From the NCBI RefSeq assembly GCF_001269385.1, contig NZ_CXOO01000047.1, forward strand, positions 1 to 64,000: a DNA stretch of 64,000 nucleotides, given 5' to 3'. The translations under genes were made by a program, and so were the position numbers. Source of the stretch: Limnohabitans sp. DM1. Its GTDB lineage: Bacteria; Pseudomonadota; Gammaproteobacteria; Burkholderiales; Burkholderiaceae_C. This document shows, one piece after another, positions 6,340-15,416 of the stretch; position 1 is the first letter of the stretch, and each line of letters starts with the position of its first letter. The notes beneath the pieces are model-generated. The model worked only from the letters and a program-made list of their open reading frames with translations, ran no database searches and was not told the origin of the DNA.

Positions 6340-7524
6340 CTATCCTACGACTTTGCGTTGGCATAAAACATCAATCTCGGTGTCATCGAGTCCCGCAGCG
6401 GTCAGCAGCTCGCGGGTGTGCTGGCCCTGCAGGGGAGCGGGGCGTTGCACTTCAAAGCGGTAGCCGCTCATCTGCAGGGGCATGGCCATTTGTGTCATGG
6501 TCTCGCCCTGCGCGGTCTGCACCTGCACCCACATGCCCCGGTCCTGAAAGTGGGGCAGCTGTTGCGCCTCGTCAAGTTTGAGCACGGGGGTCACGCAGCA
6601 GTCGGCGCCTGCCAGCACTTGCGCCCAATGGGCGAGCGGGTGCGCCTGCACCGCATGGGCCACTTCGCGCCGCACCCAGTCGTTCAAGGCCTGGGTTTTG
6701 GGGATGTGGTGCTCGGCCAGATCGGGGCGGCCCAGCAGGGTGCAAAAGGTGTCCCAGAACTTGTGCTCGAAAGCGCCCACGGCCAGGTAGCGGCCGTCTT
6801 GTGTGGGGTACAGGCCGTAGCAGGGCAGCGCCCCAGTGAGCTTGTCGCCACCGGGCGCGGGCACGCGGCCCCGGCTGTGCAGGCCTGCGAGCGGGATGAC
6901 CGCATGGGCCAGCACGCCGTCGGCAATGGCCACGTCCACATGGCGGCCTTGGCCGGTGCGCTGCGCATCAAACAAGGCGGCCAAGATGCCCATGACGGCG
7001 GGCATGGTGCCACCCAGCAAGTCGCCCATGGGCAGGTTGGACAGGGCCAGTTCGCCAGCGGGCGTGCCCACTTGGTCGGCCACGCCGGCATAGCCGCAGT
7101 AGTTGAGGTCATGCCCGGCCTTTTGGCTCAGCGGCCCGGTCTGGCCGTAGCCGCTGATGCTGCAGTACACCAGGCGCGGGTTGCATGCACGCACCTCGTC
7201 GTAGCCCAGGCCCAGGCGAGCCATCACGCCCGGGCGAAAGCCTTCGACCAGCACGTCGGCGGTTTCGCACAGCTTGAGCAAGAGCTGCACGCCTTCGGGG
7301 TGCTTCAGGTCCAGGCGCATGCCGCGTTTGTTGCGGTTGAGCATTTCGCGCACCGGGGGCGAGGCGTAGTCGCCCGCGCCCAGGTCTTCGATCTTGATGA
7401 CGTCGGCGCCCAGGTCGGCCAGGTGCAGGGTGCACATGGGGCCGGGCAGCAGGCGGGTGAGGTCGAGCACGCGCACGCCTTGCAGGGGCGGGCGGTTTTG
7501 CGGATTGGTGACTGCGTTGGTCAT
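6340..7524 (-). CDS. class III CoA-transferase (CaiB/BaiF family)
   Basis: 394 residues. Begins with the family hallmark GVRVLDLTRLLPGPMCTLHL and ADLGADVIKIED, followed by RNKRGMRLDLKHPEG, GFRPGVMARLGLG and YCSISGYGQTGP. The catalytic aspartate is expected in the GHDLNY motif. These enzymes move CoA between carboxylic acids. It overlaps the upstream acyl-CoA ligase gene (ATGA), so the two act together, probably on one carboxylic acid. In many Burkholderiales such proteins are annotated as alpha-methylacyl-CoA racemases; the sequence cannot separate these. Confidence 0.9.
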   Translation of the reverse strand: MTNAVTNPQNRPPLQGVRVLDLTRLLPGPMCTLHLADLGADVIKIEDLGAGDYASPPVREMLNRNKRGMRLDLKHPEGVQLLLKLCETADVLVEGFRPGVMARLGLGYDEVRACNPRLVYCSISGYGQTGPLSQKAGHDLNYCGYAGVADQVGTPAGELALSNLPMGDLLGGTMPAVMGILAALFDAQRTGQGRHVDVAIADGVLAHAVIPLAGLHSRGRVPAPGGDKLTGALPCYGLYPTQDGRYLAVGAFEHKFWDTFCTLLGRPDLAEHHIPKTQALNDWVRREVAHAVQAHPLAHWAQVLAGADCCVTPVLKLDEAQQLPHFQDRGMWVQVQTAQGETMTQMAMPLQMSGYRFEVQRPAPLQGQHTRELLTAAGLDDTEIDVLCQRKVVG

Positions 7525-9065
7525 GCGGCGCTGCCTTTCGCCACGGATTTGCGCAGTTCGGTTTTTTGGACTTTGCCTGCTGCGGTCAGGGGCAGCTTGT
7601 CGCGGAATTCGTAGGTTTTGGGGCACTTGAAGGCGCTGATCTGGCCGCGGCAGTGTTGATCAAGGTCGGTGTCGGCAAGCACCGCCCCCGGGCGCAGCAC
7701 CACAAAGGCGTGCACGGACTCGCCCCATTTTTCATGCGGAATGCCAATGACGGCGCATGCGGCCACGGCGGGGTGGCTGCTCAGGGCGTTTTCGACTTCG
7801 GCGGGGTAGACGTTTTCGCCCCCGGTGATGACCATGTCTTTGATGCGGTCGATGACATACAGAAAGCCGCCTTCGTCCATGGTGCCGCCGTCGCCGGTGT
7901 GCAGCCAGCCGCCTTGCAGGGCTTGGGCAGTCTCTTCGGGGCGACCCCAATAGCCTTGCATGACCATGGGGCCACGGATCAGGATTTCGCCCGGGGTGCC
8001 CGGCGGCAGTTCTTGGCCTTCGGCGTCAGCAATGCGGATCTCGGACGACAAGCCCGCCTGGCCAGCCGAGCGCATGCGCGGGTCGGCGAGAAAGGCCGGA
8101 TCACGCGAGATTTGCAGCACCGACACCGACGCGGCGGTTTCGGTCATGCCATAGGCGTGCACAAACTGGACTTGGGGGAAAGCGGCCAGGCCGCGCTCGA
8201 GCAGGGGCAAGGTGATGGGCGCGGCGCCCCACAAAATGCGTTCGAGCTGGGGCAGGTGCTGCGGGTTGAAGCCTTCGGTGTCGAGCAGCATTTGCAGCAT
8301 GCTGGGCACGATGGCCAGGTCCGACACCCGCTCGCGGGCCATGGTGTCCACCACCTGCCTGGGCTGGAACACGGGCACGGTGACGCAGGTGCCGCCCACA
8401 ATGGTCTGCCCCAGCATGCGGCCCAGCCCCGCCACATGGAACATGGGCGAGATGAGCAGGGTGATGTAATGCGGCGGGGTGGGCACTTCGGCCATGCGCC
8501 CCACCAGCGACGCCCAGAGGTTGCCGTGCGAGAGCATCACGCCTTTGGGAAAACCGGTGGTGCCGCCGGTGTAGACGATGGCCGCCAGCGTGTCTGGGGC
8601 GCTGCGCACATCTTCCATGGGGGATGCGGCGGCAGCTTTTTCTTCCAAGCACAGGTAACCATCAGGGGCCTGAGCTTCCCCGATGTAAATCCCATGCCGC
8701 AGGGCCGGGAGGGCGTCGGTCATGGCCTGCGCGGTGGCCATCAGGCTGTCGTCGACCGCCAGCGCACTGGCGCCGCAGTCGCGCAAGGCGAAGGCCACTT
8801 CGGCCGCTGTCCAGCGGGTGTTGATCGGGTTGATCACCAGCCCCGCCCAGGCCCCGGCCAGCAGCAACTCGATCATGCGGTCACTGTTCAGAGCCAGCAC
8901 GGACAAGCGCTCGCCCGGTTGCATGCCCAGCGCACGCAGCGCTGACGCGGTACGGGCCACCCGGTCCACCAGTTGCCGAAAAGTCTGGCGGCGGCTGCCT
9001 GTGACGGTGGCGATTTTGTCGGGGTGTCTTTGCATTGAGCGGTGCAAACCAGCGGTGAGGTACAT
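7521..9065 (-). CDS. acyl-CoA synthetase (AMP-forming ligase)
   Basis: 514 residues with the ANL-family core motifs in order: P-loop YTGGTTGFPKGVMLSHGN (about 165), AYGMTETAA (about 300), YVIDRIKDMVITGGENVYP (about 395) and the catalytic lysine in LTAAGKVQKTELRKS near the C-terminus. It would activate a carboxylic acid to its CoA ester via an acyl-adenylate. The ATG at 9065 has GGAGAC ahead of it. The substrate is not readable; a medium-chain or aromatic acid is possible. Translation is coupled to the CoA-transferase. Confidence 0.9.
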   Translation of the reverse strand: MYLTAGLHRSMQRHPDKIATVTGSRRQTFRQLVDRVARTASALRALGMQPGERLSVLALNSDRMIELLLAGAWAGLVINPINTRWTAAEVAFALRDCGASALAVDDSLMATAQAMTDALPALRHGIYIGEAQAPDGYLCLEEKAAAASPMEDVRSAPDTLAAIVYTGGTTGFPKGVMLSHGNLWASLVGRMAEVPTPPHYITLLISPMFHVAGLGRMLGQTIVGGTCVTVPVFQPRQVVDTMARERVSDLAIVPSMLQMLLDTEGFNPQHLPQLERILWGAAPITLPLLERGLAAFPQVQFVHAYGMTETAASVSVLQISRDPAFLADPRMRSAGQAGLSSEIRIADAEGQELPPGTPGEILIRGPMVMQGYWGRPEETAQALQGGWLHTGDGGTMDEGGFLYVIDRIKDMVITGGENVYPAEVENALSSHPAVAACAVIGIPHEKWGESVHAFVVLRPGAVLADTDLDQHCRGQISAFKCPKTYEFRDKLPLTAAGKVQKTELRKSVAKGSAA

Positions 9066-9246
9066 GTTTTGTCTCCATCGGTACGGCCTGGTCGCAGGCC
9101 GTCGTTTTGAGGTGATTGCACCGCGCAGACGGGCCAGCCGCAATCGCTGCAAGACTCAAAGGCATTGGCAGAAAGTGACACGGCTTCAAGCTCAAACGTC
9201 GTTTGGGGGCCCAACAAGCTCTATCCCATGAGCTTTACTCACAGCA

Positions 9247-9279
9247 TTGACACATTAATTTTTAGTAGCTACATTAATG
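9247..9279 (+). promoter_or_regulatory. brnTA promoter with palindromic operator
   Basis: TTGACA at 9247-9252 and TACATT at 9270-9275 are 17 bases apart, a near-ideal sigma-70 promoter. The spacer and -10 lie within a palindrome, CATTAAT (9253) ... GTAGCTAC ... ATTAATG (9273), a likely binding site for the BrnA repressor. The predicted transcript starts at about 9282, the brnT start codon. Confidence 0.7.
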
Positions 9280-9281
9280 CT

Positions 9282-9551
9282 ATGCGTATCGAGTTTGATC
9301 CGATCAAAGACGCCTCGAATCAGATCAAACATGGTCTGTCTTTGGGCATGGCCGAAGAACTCGACTGGGAATCCGCGCTGGTATGGGTTGACGATCGGTT
9401 TGAGTACAACGAGATGCGAATGATCGCTCTCGCACCCAAGACCGAAACCCTTTACTACGTGGCATTTGTTGACCGGGTACCAGCGCGAAGAATCATCAGC
9501 CTTCGCCGTGCCAATCGACGGGAGGTAAAGCACTATGTCGAAAATTTCTAA
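9282..9551 (+). CDS. brnT: BrnT-type ribonuclease toxin
   Basis: 89 residues. Begins RIEFDPIKDASNQIKHGLSL and continues DWESALVWVDDRFEYNEMR, YYVAFVDR, RIISLRRANRREVKHYVE, matching the BrnT layout (D.NK...N..KHG...., then ..R..R.I.ARRA...E...Y). The start at 9282 fits the family's usual N-terminus and has no ribosome site, in line with a leaderless transcript. It overlaps brnA by 17 bases, with toxin first, the normal order for this family. Confidence 0.9.
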   Translation: MRIEFDPIKDASNQIKHGLSLGMAEELDWESALVWVDDRFEYNEMRMIALAPKTETLYYVAFVDRVPARRIISLRRANRREVKHYVENF

Positions 9552-9831
9552 GCACCCGACTGTACGCATGCCCAGCGTGCAAGAGGACAAGGCCATCACC
9601 GCCGCTGCCCGCAGCGATCCGGATGCTCAGCCGCTCACGCCCACACAATTGAAGGCCATGGTCCCACTCAAGAGTTTGCGCGGTCGGCCCAAGTCCGAGA
9701 ACAAAAAACAGCTGGTTTCGGTGCGCTACAGCCCCGAAGTGCTGGCCTATTTCAAGTCCACGGGCGAAGGCTGGCAGTCGCGCATGGACAGCGTGCTGCG
9801 CCAATATGTGGCCAGCCATTCGAGACCCTAA
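9535..9831 (+). CDS. brnA: BrnA-type antitoxin
   Basis: 98 residues. The C-terminal half has the BrnA pattern: LRGRPKSENKKQLVSVRYSP, then EVLAYFKSTGEGWQSRMDSVLRQ, which forms a ribbon-helix-helix DNA-binding unit. The N-terminal half is polar and probably wraps the toxin. In known pairs BrnA represses the shared promoter, which fits the palindrome at 9253-9279. A terminator follows. Confidence 0.9.
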   Translation: MSKISKHPTVRMPSVQEDKAITAAARSDPDAQPLTPTQLKAMVPLKSLRGRPKSENKKQLVSVRYSPEVLAYFKSTGEGWQSRMDSVLRQYVASHSRP

Positions 9832-9870
9832 GTCGCCATCCCCGATAATCACGCCTTCAGATTTCCCCCC

Positions 9871-9898
9871 GGCCCGCACGCACTGCGGGCCATTTTTT
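9871..9898 (+). terminator. intrinsic terminator after brnTA
   Basis: GGCCCGCA-CGCAC-TGCGGGCC followed by A and six T. It ends 11 bases before the dapD start, so dapD either needs a promoter very near its start or depends on read-through. Confidence 0.8.
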
Positions 9899-9909
9899 CG
9901 GAGCAAACC

Positions 9910-10887
9910 ATGAGCACTTTTCAAACCACCGGCGCACGCGCCACGGGCCTGGCCACCATCGCCGCTGACGGCACCGTGCTGGACACCTGGTTCCCCGCCC
10001 CCGAACTCGCGGCCGACGTGGCCGCCAGCGGCAGCACCCGGCTGACGCAAGCCGAAGCCGTCGCCGCTTTGGGCGCTGACGTGGCCCAGGCCCTGGTGGC
10101 CTGCAGCGTGCGCAACGCCACCGTGGTGGCCGTGCGCACCGAGATCAAAAACCTGGCCGACGCGCCCGCCGACACCCACGACGCTTACCTCCGTCTGCAC
10201 CTGCTGAGCCACCGCCTGGTGTTGCCACACGGCGCGAACGTGACCGGCATCTTTGGCCTGCTGCCCAACGTGGCCTGGACCAACTTTGGCCCCTGCGCCC
10301 TGGCCGATGTGCCCGCCGCCCGCCTCAAAGCCCGTGGCGCTGGCCGCGTGCTCGAGATCAAGGGTCTGGACAAGTTCCCGCAAATGACCGACTACGTGAT
10401 CCCGTCGGGCGTTCGCATCGCCAACGCCGACCGCGTGCGCCTGGGCGCGCACCTGGCCAGCGGCACCACCGTCATGCACGAAGGCTTTTGCAACTTCAAC
10501 GCGGGCACGCTGGGTGCCAGCATGGTCGAAGGCCGCATCAGCGCGGGCGTGGTGGTCGATGACGCCAGCGACATCGGCGGCGGCGCGTCCATCATGGGCA
10601 CGCTGTCGGGTGGCGGCAAAGAAGTCATCAAAGTGGGCAAACGCTGCCTGCTGGGTGCCAACGCCGGCATCGGCATTTCGCTGGGCGACGACTGCATCGT
10701 CGAAGCCGGTTGCTACATCACGGGCGGCAGCCGCGTGCAAATGCCCGACGGCTCGGTCATGAAGGCCAAAGAGCTGTCCGGCAAAAACGGCATCCTGTTC
10801 CGCCGCGATTCACAGTCCGGCGCGCTGCACGCGATTCCGCGCAACAAGAGCTGGGGCGAGTTGAATGCTGAGTTGCACAAAAACTGA
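9910..10887 (+). CDS. dapD: tetrahydrodipicolinate N-succinyltransferase
   Basis: 325 residues. DapD adds succinyl from succinyl-CoA to tetrahydrodipicolinate in the lysine/diaminopimelate pathway, in the cytoplasm. The long N-terminal domain and a left-handed beta-helix from about 160 to 275 (SGVRIANADRVRLGAHLASG, GTTVMHEGFCNFNAG, SIMGTLSGGGKEVIKVGKR) are typical of the longer DapD class found in many beta- and gammaproteobacteria. The ATG at 9910 has GGAG about ten bases before it. It sits alone between two terminators. Confidence 0.93.
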   Translation: MSTFQTTGARATGLATIAADGTVLDTWFPAPELAADVAASGSTRLTQAEAVAALGADVAQALVACSVRNATVVAVRTEIKNLADAPADTHDAYLRLHLLSHRLVLPHGANVTGIFGLLPNVAWTNFGPCALADVPAARLKARGAGRVLEIKGLDKFPQMTDYVIPSGVRIANADRVRLGAHLASGTTVMHEGFCNFNAGTLGASMVEGRISAGVVVDDASDIGGGASIMGTLSGGGKEVIKVGKRCLLGANAGIGISLGDDCIVEAGCYITGGSRVQMPDGSVMKAKELSGKNGILFRRDSQSGALHAIPRNKSWGELNAELHKN

Positions 10888-10907
10888 TTTGGGTTCTACT
10901 CAAACGG

Positions 10908-10948
10908 AAACGGCGCACCTGTTCAAACGGGTGCGCCGTTTTGTTTTT
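10908..10948. terminator. strong terminator, probably bidirectional
   Basis: Perfect 12-bp stem, AAACGGCGCACC paired with GGTGCGCCGTTT, loop of 10, then TGTTTTT. The A run on the left would serve the convergent HipA-like gene as well. Confidence 0.9.
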
Positions 10949-11028
10949 CCGCTCGCACAGAGGTGGGATAGAAACTCTGCGTCGAACGCACTCAGAGACT
11001 GCCCGGGGACAACTTGCTCCGACGTCGC

Positions 11029-12360
11029 TCAAAGCCCCTGCACCAACCCAGCATTGACCCGCGCCAATTCTCGGAATTCGTCACCAATCCGCTTATCCGC
11101 GGCAGCGCTTTGCCAGAACTGCAGGGCCAGCGCCCGCGCGTGTGGCCAGACGCTCAGGGTGTGCGCGTTGGGGCGCGGCAGCTGGCTTGACCAGTCGCGC
11201 GCCACCACTTCGCCCGCCACCGGGGCGTAGTACATGGGCAGCATGTCGTAAGCCGGGGCCAGTTGCCAGCGGTGCTGGTGCAGCAGCAGCGACACATTGC
11301 CATGGTGGCGGTCGGTGTTGGCGATCAGGGCGCCAAAGGCGTCGAGCAGGCACAGGGTCTGGATGTCGATGGCGCTCAGGCTTTCGGCGCCTGCGCGGCC
11401 GGTCTGCATGGCGGTGGCCGCCCATTGCGAACCGATGCCGATGTAGTGGGCGTCGTACATCTCCAAAGACACCATGCCGATGCGACCTTGCGCCGTGCGG
11501 TCAAAGCGGCGGCTTTGCAAAAAGACGCGGCCAGCGGCCTGCACGATGTCGGTTTGTGCGGCGGCGATGCCTGCGGCTTGCAGCGTTTGCAGGGCCAATG
11601 CTTCGCACACCAGCAGGTCGCGCCAGCGCTGGTCTGCCGGGCCATTGCCTGCGGGCGAGAATTTGACCAGCACGGGCACGCCATGGGTCACGGCGCAAAA
11701 CTTGGGTTGCTCGCCACCCGCGCTGGAGCCTGGGGCGGCACTCCCCAGGGCTTGCAGGGACAAGCCAGGGTAGTCCTGCTCCGTGTCACTCACCACCGGG
11801 GCGGCGCTGCGGTTGCGGGGCAAAGCCAGATAACGGTCGAGCGACGCAGCGCCCACCAGCAAATTGCCGGGCAAGTCTTCCCCTGCGCGCACCAGCGCCA
11901 GCAGGATGTGGTCGTCGCTCCAGTGCGCCAAGTGGGGAGGCAAGGCCAAATCAGGATGTGCCTGCGCAAAGGCCCGGCCCAAAAAACCTTGGGGCCGAGT
12001 GTCCATCAAGAACCAGGGCAGGCTGGGGTGGAACGCGCTTTGGCCGTGGACCTTGTCGGCTTCGTCCATCCAGAAGCCGCCACCCACCAGTGGATAGAGC
12101 GTGCCAAAGCGTTGCAGTTCGCCGTCGGCCTGCACTTGGTGGATGAGCACCTGTCGACCCACACCGGGCACATCGCGCGGCAGCAGGTAGCGCTGCGCCC
12201 GGGCCGCACCCACTTTGACCACTTGGCCAGAGGCCAGCAAGGGGGTCAGCAGGCGCGAGACCGTGGCTTGGCTCACGCCCAGTTGGGCCTGCAACTCAGG
12301 GCTGCTGGCATGGCCGTTGTGGCGGCGCAAGGCGGTGATCGGGGTGTCAGCGGGATTCAT
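11029..12360 (-). CDS. HipA-like kinase with N-terminal helix-turn-helix (YjjJ type)
   Basis: 443 residues. The first 60 are a winged helix (SSPELQAQLGVSQATVSRLL). The remainder is a HipA-type Ser/Thr kinase: a GGEQPKF glycine-rich loop near 222, LVKFSP with the ATP-binding lysine, catalytic NTDRHHGN near 365 and metal-binding AYDMLPM near 385. E. coli YjjJ (HipH) has the same architecture with no separate HipB, since the DNA-binding domain is built in. The ATG at 12360 follows an AT-rich stretch. Whether it acts as a toxin or a regulator is unknown. Confidence 0.88.
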   Translation of the reverse strand: MNPADTPITALRRHNGHASSPELQAQLGVSQATVSRLLTPLLASGQVVKVGAARAQRYLLPRDVPGVGRQVLIHQVQADGELQRFGTLYPLVGGGFWMDEADKVHGQSAFHPSLPWFLMDTRPQGFLGRAFAQAHPDLALPPHLAHWSDDHILLALVRAGEDLPGNLLVGAASLDRYLALPRNRSAAPVVSDTEQDYPGLSLQALGSAAPGSSAGGEQPKFCAVTHGVPVLVKFSPAGNGPADQRWRDLLVCEALALQTLQAAGIAAAQTDIVQAAGRVFLQSRRFDRTAQGRIGMVSLEMYDAHYIGIGSQWAATAMQTGRAGAESLSAIDIQTLCLLDAFGALIANTDRHHGNVSLLLHQHRWQLAPAYDMLPMYYAPVAGEVVARDWSSQLPRPNAHTLSVWPHARALALQFWQSAAADKRIGDEFRELARVNAGLVQGL

Positions 12361-12674
12361 TAAATAGATAAGTGAATAAATAATTCTATGATACAACGTG
12401 GTTAAGTATTTGTAATTTAATAAGTTTCTCTTTATTTTGACAATCAGCACTCAACTCATCGAATAGATTTTTGAAAGTGTGCAGGACCTTGAGTGGCCTC
12501 ACCCTCAAGCCGCCTCACTGTTGAGAAATTCGTGCGCAGCCACGATCTGAATGTCGTCCCTTTCCAATTTTTAAGAGCACTTTGGAATTTGGTCTCGACA
12601 TTTGTCCAACGTGCCAAACAACCGTCGCACATGAGCCAGCACTGCTTTTGCCGCCAGCGCTCTGTTGATTTGCC
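12361..12674. other. gap with AT-rich promoter region and possible decayed coding sequence
   Basis: 12361-12450 is strongly AT-rich and probably carries the promoter of the HipA-like gene. On the complement of 12500-12670, one frame reads RALAAKAVLAHVRRLFGTLD, a stop, then RDDIQIVAAHEFLNSEAA, which looks protein-like but is broken and matches nothing I recognise. Confidence 0.3.
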
Positions 12675-12842
12675 TATTGATTCGGCCCCGTGAAGTTTTG
12701 AATGCTCCAAGATGTTGTAGGTCGGCGGTCAAAGACCCCGACATGGGGCTGCGCCAAAACCAAAAATGTCGGACTCTGTGAGTGCCGACCTACGAGATGA
12801 CATTGCTCACACAATTCAAACTTCAGCGTGCCGGTTCCATAA
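12675..12842. repeat. palindromic interspersed element, GTAG-GTCGG family, copy 3
   Basis: Left end TATTGATTCGGCCCCGTGAA; arms GTAGGTCGGCGGTCAAAGAC and GTCGGACTCTGTGAGTGCC; the right end is degraded to GCCGGTTCCATA. Confidence 0.88.
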
Positions 12843-12900
12843 CACCATTGATTTGCAACCCTTTACGCCCTCACAATGGGTCAACAACAGAAGGGCTCAT

Positions 12901-13200
12901 ATGTCTCAACGCACGGTATTCCAAATCAAGCTGCTGATCTGCGGGTTGGTGGTTTCGGCGGGCATTGCTTTCATGGCGCAGTTGCTGTGGCAGGGGCTTG
13001 GCCCGGGGACCCTGGCCCTTTATGTGCTGGCAGGCTGGGGCGTTTTGGCTGGGCTGATGCTGCTGTTGGTGGCAAACACCGCCATCAGCAGCTGGGTCAA
13101 CCAGTGGATTTTGCGCAAGGGCGGCACGGACACGCAGTGGCTGTGGTTCCCCGCAGACCCGCCCGGCTTGCAAGGGGACCGCAAGCCCAAACAACCCTGA
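12901..13200 (+). CDS. small two-helix membrane protein of unknown function
   Basis: 99 residues. Two hydrophobic segments, about 10-30 (LLICGLVVSAGIAFMAQLL) and 36-62 (LALYVLAGWGVLAGLMLLLV), are followed by a polar tail containing WLWFPADPPG. The ATG at 12901 is preceded by GAAGGG. Upstream in-frame codons run into repeat copy 3 and are not real coding. It converges on the acetoacetyl-CoA synthetase gene, with 35 bases between. No family recognised. Confidence 0.65.
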   Translation: MSQRTVFQIKLLICGLVVSAGIAFMAQLLWQGLGPGTLALYVLAGWGVLAGLMLLLVANTAISSWVNQWILRKGGTDTQWLWFPADPPGLQGDRKPKQP

Positions 13201-13235
13201 AGGGTTGGTGACCTCAGGGCTGTGGGTGGGTGCTG

Positions 13236-15332
13236 TCACGCCTTGGCCAAATGCGTTTTGGCCAGATCCACATACCAATCCAGGCACCCCGGGTTGGCCA
13301 TGGCGTCTTTGTTGACCACCTTTTCCAGCGGCTGGCCCAGCATGAGTTTCTTGATCGGCAGCTCCTGCTTTTTGCCCGACAGGGTGCGCGGGATCTCGGC
13401 CACCTGGAAGATGTCGTTCGGGATGAAGCGCGGGCTGAGCGCCACCTTGATGGCGTTGTTGAGCTTGGCCTTGAGCGCGTCGTCCAGCACCGTGCCCGGG
13501 CGCAGCACCACAAACAGCGGCATGTAGCTTTCCTTGCCCAGGTACTCCAGGTCCACCACCATCGAGTCCATGACTTCGGGCAGGGCCTCGACGGCGCTGT
13601 ACAGCTCGCTGGTGCCCATGCGCAAGCCATAACGGTTGATGGTCGCGTCACTGCGGCCAAAGATCACGCAGCTTTCGCCCTCGCCTTGTGCGTTGCCAAT
13701 GCGCAGCCAGTCGCCGTGTCGCCAGACGCCGCCCATGCTGGCCGGGCCGTCGCCACCACCGGGCTTGCGGCCGTGACCTGCGGGGTACATCTCGAAATAG
13801 CTGGCCAGATAGCGGGCATTGTTCTGGTCGCCCCAAAAGTACAGCGGCATGGACGGGATGGGCTGCGTGCAGACCAGCTCGCCCACCTCGCCCAGCACGG
13901 ACTCGCCCGCTTCGTTCCAGGCTTCGACCGCGCAGCCGAGTTCGCGGCACTGCATGACGCCGGGCTCTTGCGGCAGTTCGCGGTGGCCGCCCACAAAGGC
14001 GCCCGCAAAGTCGGTGCCGCCCGAAATGTTGCACCACCAAATATCGGTGCCGATTTTCCTGAATTCTTCAACGCCCCAGGTTTGCGTTTCGGGCGACAGG
14101 GGCGAACCCGTTGTGCCCAGGGCGCGAATCAGCGAAAGGTCACCGCAACGCGACAGGTCAACCCCGGCTTTTTGGCAGTTGGCAAAAAAGGCCGCGCCTG
14201 CGCCAAAGAAGGTGACTTTTTCTTCGGACGCCATGCGCCACAAAATGCCCCAATCGGGATTGTCTTTGCTGCCACCGGGGTTGCCGTCATAGATCACGCA
14301 GGTCACGCCGTTGAGCAAGCCCGCCACCTGCGCATTCCACATGACCCAGCCGGTGGAGCTGTACCAGTGGAAGCGCTCGCCAAAGCTGTTGGGGTGGTAG
14401 CTGCAGCCAATGTCGTTGTGCAGGATTTTGTTGGCCAGGGCCACGATCACGGTGCCCCCGTGGCCGTGCACGATGGGTTTGGGCAGACCGGTGGTGCCGC
14501 TCGAATAAACAATCCACAGCGGGTGGTCAAACGGCAGCCACATCGGCTCGAAGGCCTGCACCTCGGCGTCATCGCGCGCCGTGATGGCCGACATCTGCAC
14601 ACTGGCCCCCACATCGCAGTTGGTCAGATCGAGGGTGCCCAGGTTGTCGTGCACGATGACGTGTTGCACGCTGGGCAGCGCGTCACGCAGCTCCTGCACC
14701 ACAAGCATGCGGTCAAAGTCACGCCCGCCGTAGCTCACCCCATCGACTGCAATCAGCACCTTGGGCTCGATTTGCTTGAAGCGGTCGAGCACGGCGTTGG
14801 TGCCCATGTCGGGCGCACAGATGCTCCACACGCCCCCCACGCTGGCGGTGGCCAAAAATGCCACCATGGCCTCGGGGATGTTGGGCAGGTAAGCGGCCAC
14901 GCGGTCACCGGGCTCCACACCCTGGGCCTGCAGGTGCAGCGCCATGGCAGCCACCTGGCGGCGCAATTCTGGCCAACTCAACTCGCGGCGCAGGCCTTTT
15001 TCGTTCAGGCTGATGACGGCCAAAAACCCTGCCTCGTGCGCAGGCTGCACATGCCGCAGCACCTGGTGTGCGTAATTGGTCTTTGCCCCCGGGAACCATT
15101 TGGCACCGGGCATGACGTTGCCCGCCAGCACCGCCGTGTGCGGCGTGGGCGACTGCAATTCAAAGTAATCCCAGATGCTTTGCCAAAAAGCATCCAGCTC
15201 GGCCACCGACCAGCGCCACAAATCGTTGTAGGTGGCAAAGCTCAAGCCGCGTTCATCGCGCAGCCAATTTTGAAAGAGCCTGATCTGGGGCAGATGAGGG
15301 CTTGGAACAGGGGCTTTTATCGCGGTATTCAT
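13236..15332 (-). CDS. acetoacetyl-CoA synthetase
   Basis: 698 residues, an ANL-family AMP-forming ligase. The long N-terminal region (FATYNDLWRWSVAELDAFWQ) and WFPGAKTNYAHQVLRH are typical of acetoacetate-CoA ligases rather than acetyl-CoA synthetases. Core motifs: YSSGTTGLPKPIVHGHGG near 265, GDWLRIGN near 550, FGRSDATINRYGLRMGTSELY and a terminal LSGKKQELPIKKL with the catalytic lysine. It activates acetoacetate, linking ketone or polyhydroxybutyrate turnover to acetyl-CoA. The ATG at 15332 is preferred over a GTG at 15356; neither has a clear ribosome site. Confidence 0.92.
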   Translation of the reverse strand: MNTAIKAPVPSPHLPQIRLFQNWLRDERGLSFATYNDLWRWSVAELDAFWQSIWDYFELQSPTPHTAVLAGNVMPGAKWFPGAKTNYAHQVLRHVQPAHEAGFLAVISLNEKGLRRELSWPELRRQVAAMALHLQAQGVEPGDRVAAYLPNIPEAMVAFLATASVGGVWSICAPDMGTNAVLDRFKQIEPKVLIAVDGVSYGGRDFDRMLVVQELRDALPSVQHVIVHDNLGTLDLTNCDVGASVQMSAITARDDAEVQAFEPMWLPFDHPLWIVYSSGTTGLPKPIVHGHGGTVIVALANKILHNDIGCSYHPNSFGERFHWYSSTGWVMWNAQVAGLLNGVTCVIYDGNPGGSKDNPDWGILWRMASEEKVTFFGAGAAFFANCQKAGVDLSRCGDLSLIRALGTTGSPLSPETQTWGVEEFRKIGTDIWWCNISGGTDFAGAFVGGHRELPQEPGVMQCRELGCAVEAWNEAGESVLGEVGELVCTQPIPSMPLYFWGDQNNARYLASYFEMYPAGHGRKPGGGDGPASMGGVWRHGDWLRIGNAQGEGESCVIFGRSDATINRYGLRMGTSELYSAVEALPEVMDSMVVDLEYLGKESYMPLFVVLRPGTVLDDALKAKLNNAIKVALSPRFIPNDIFQVAEIPRTLSGKKQELPIKKLMLGQPLEKVVNKDAMANPGCLDWYVDLAKTHLAKA

Positions 15333-15416
15333 GGGGTGCAGCGTAGCAGCGCCCACGCTGGGCTGTCACGCGCAACAACCCTGAAACATGCACCTAGGTG
15401 ACAGGGCGTGCAGGCT

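Noticed and set aside
13230..15401. Plus-strand frame of over 700 codons opposite acetoacetyl-CoA synthetase
   Set aside because: Shadow of a GC-rich gene; His/Gly/Ala-rich composition with no domain. Similar shadows lie opposite the genes at 7.5, 11.3, 16.5, 35.3, 55 and 57.7 kb.
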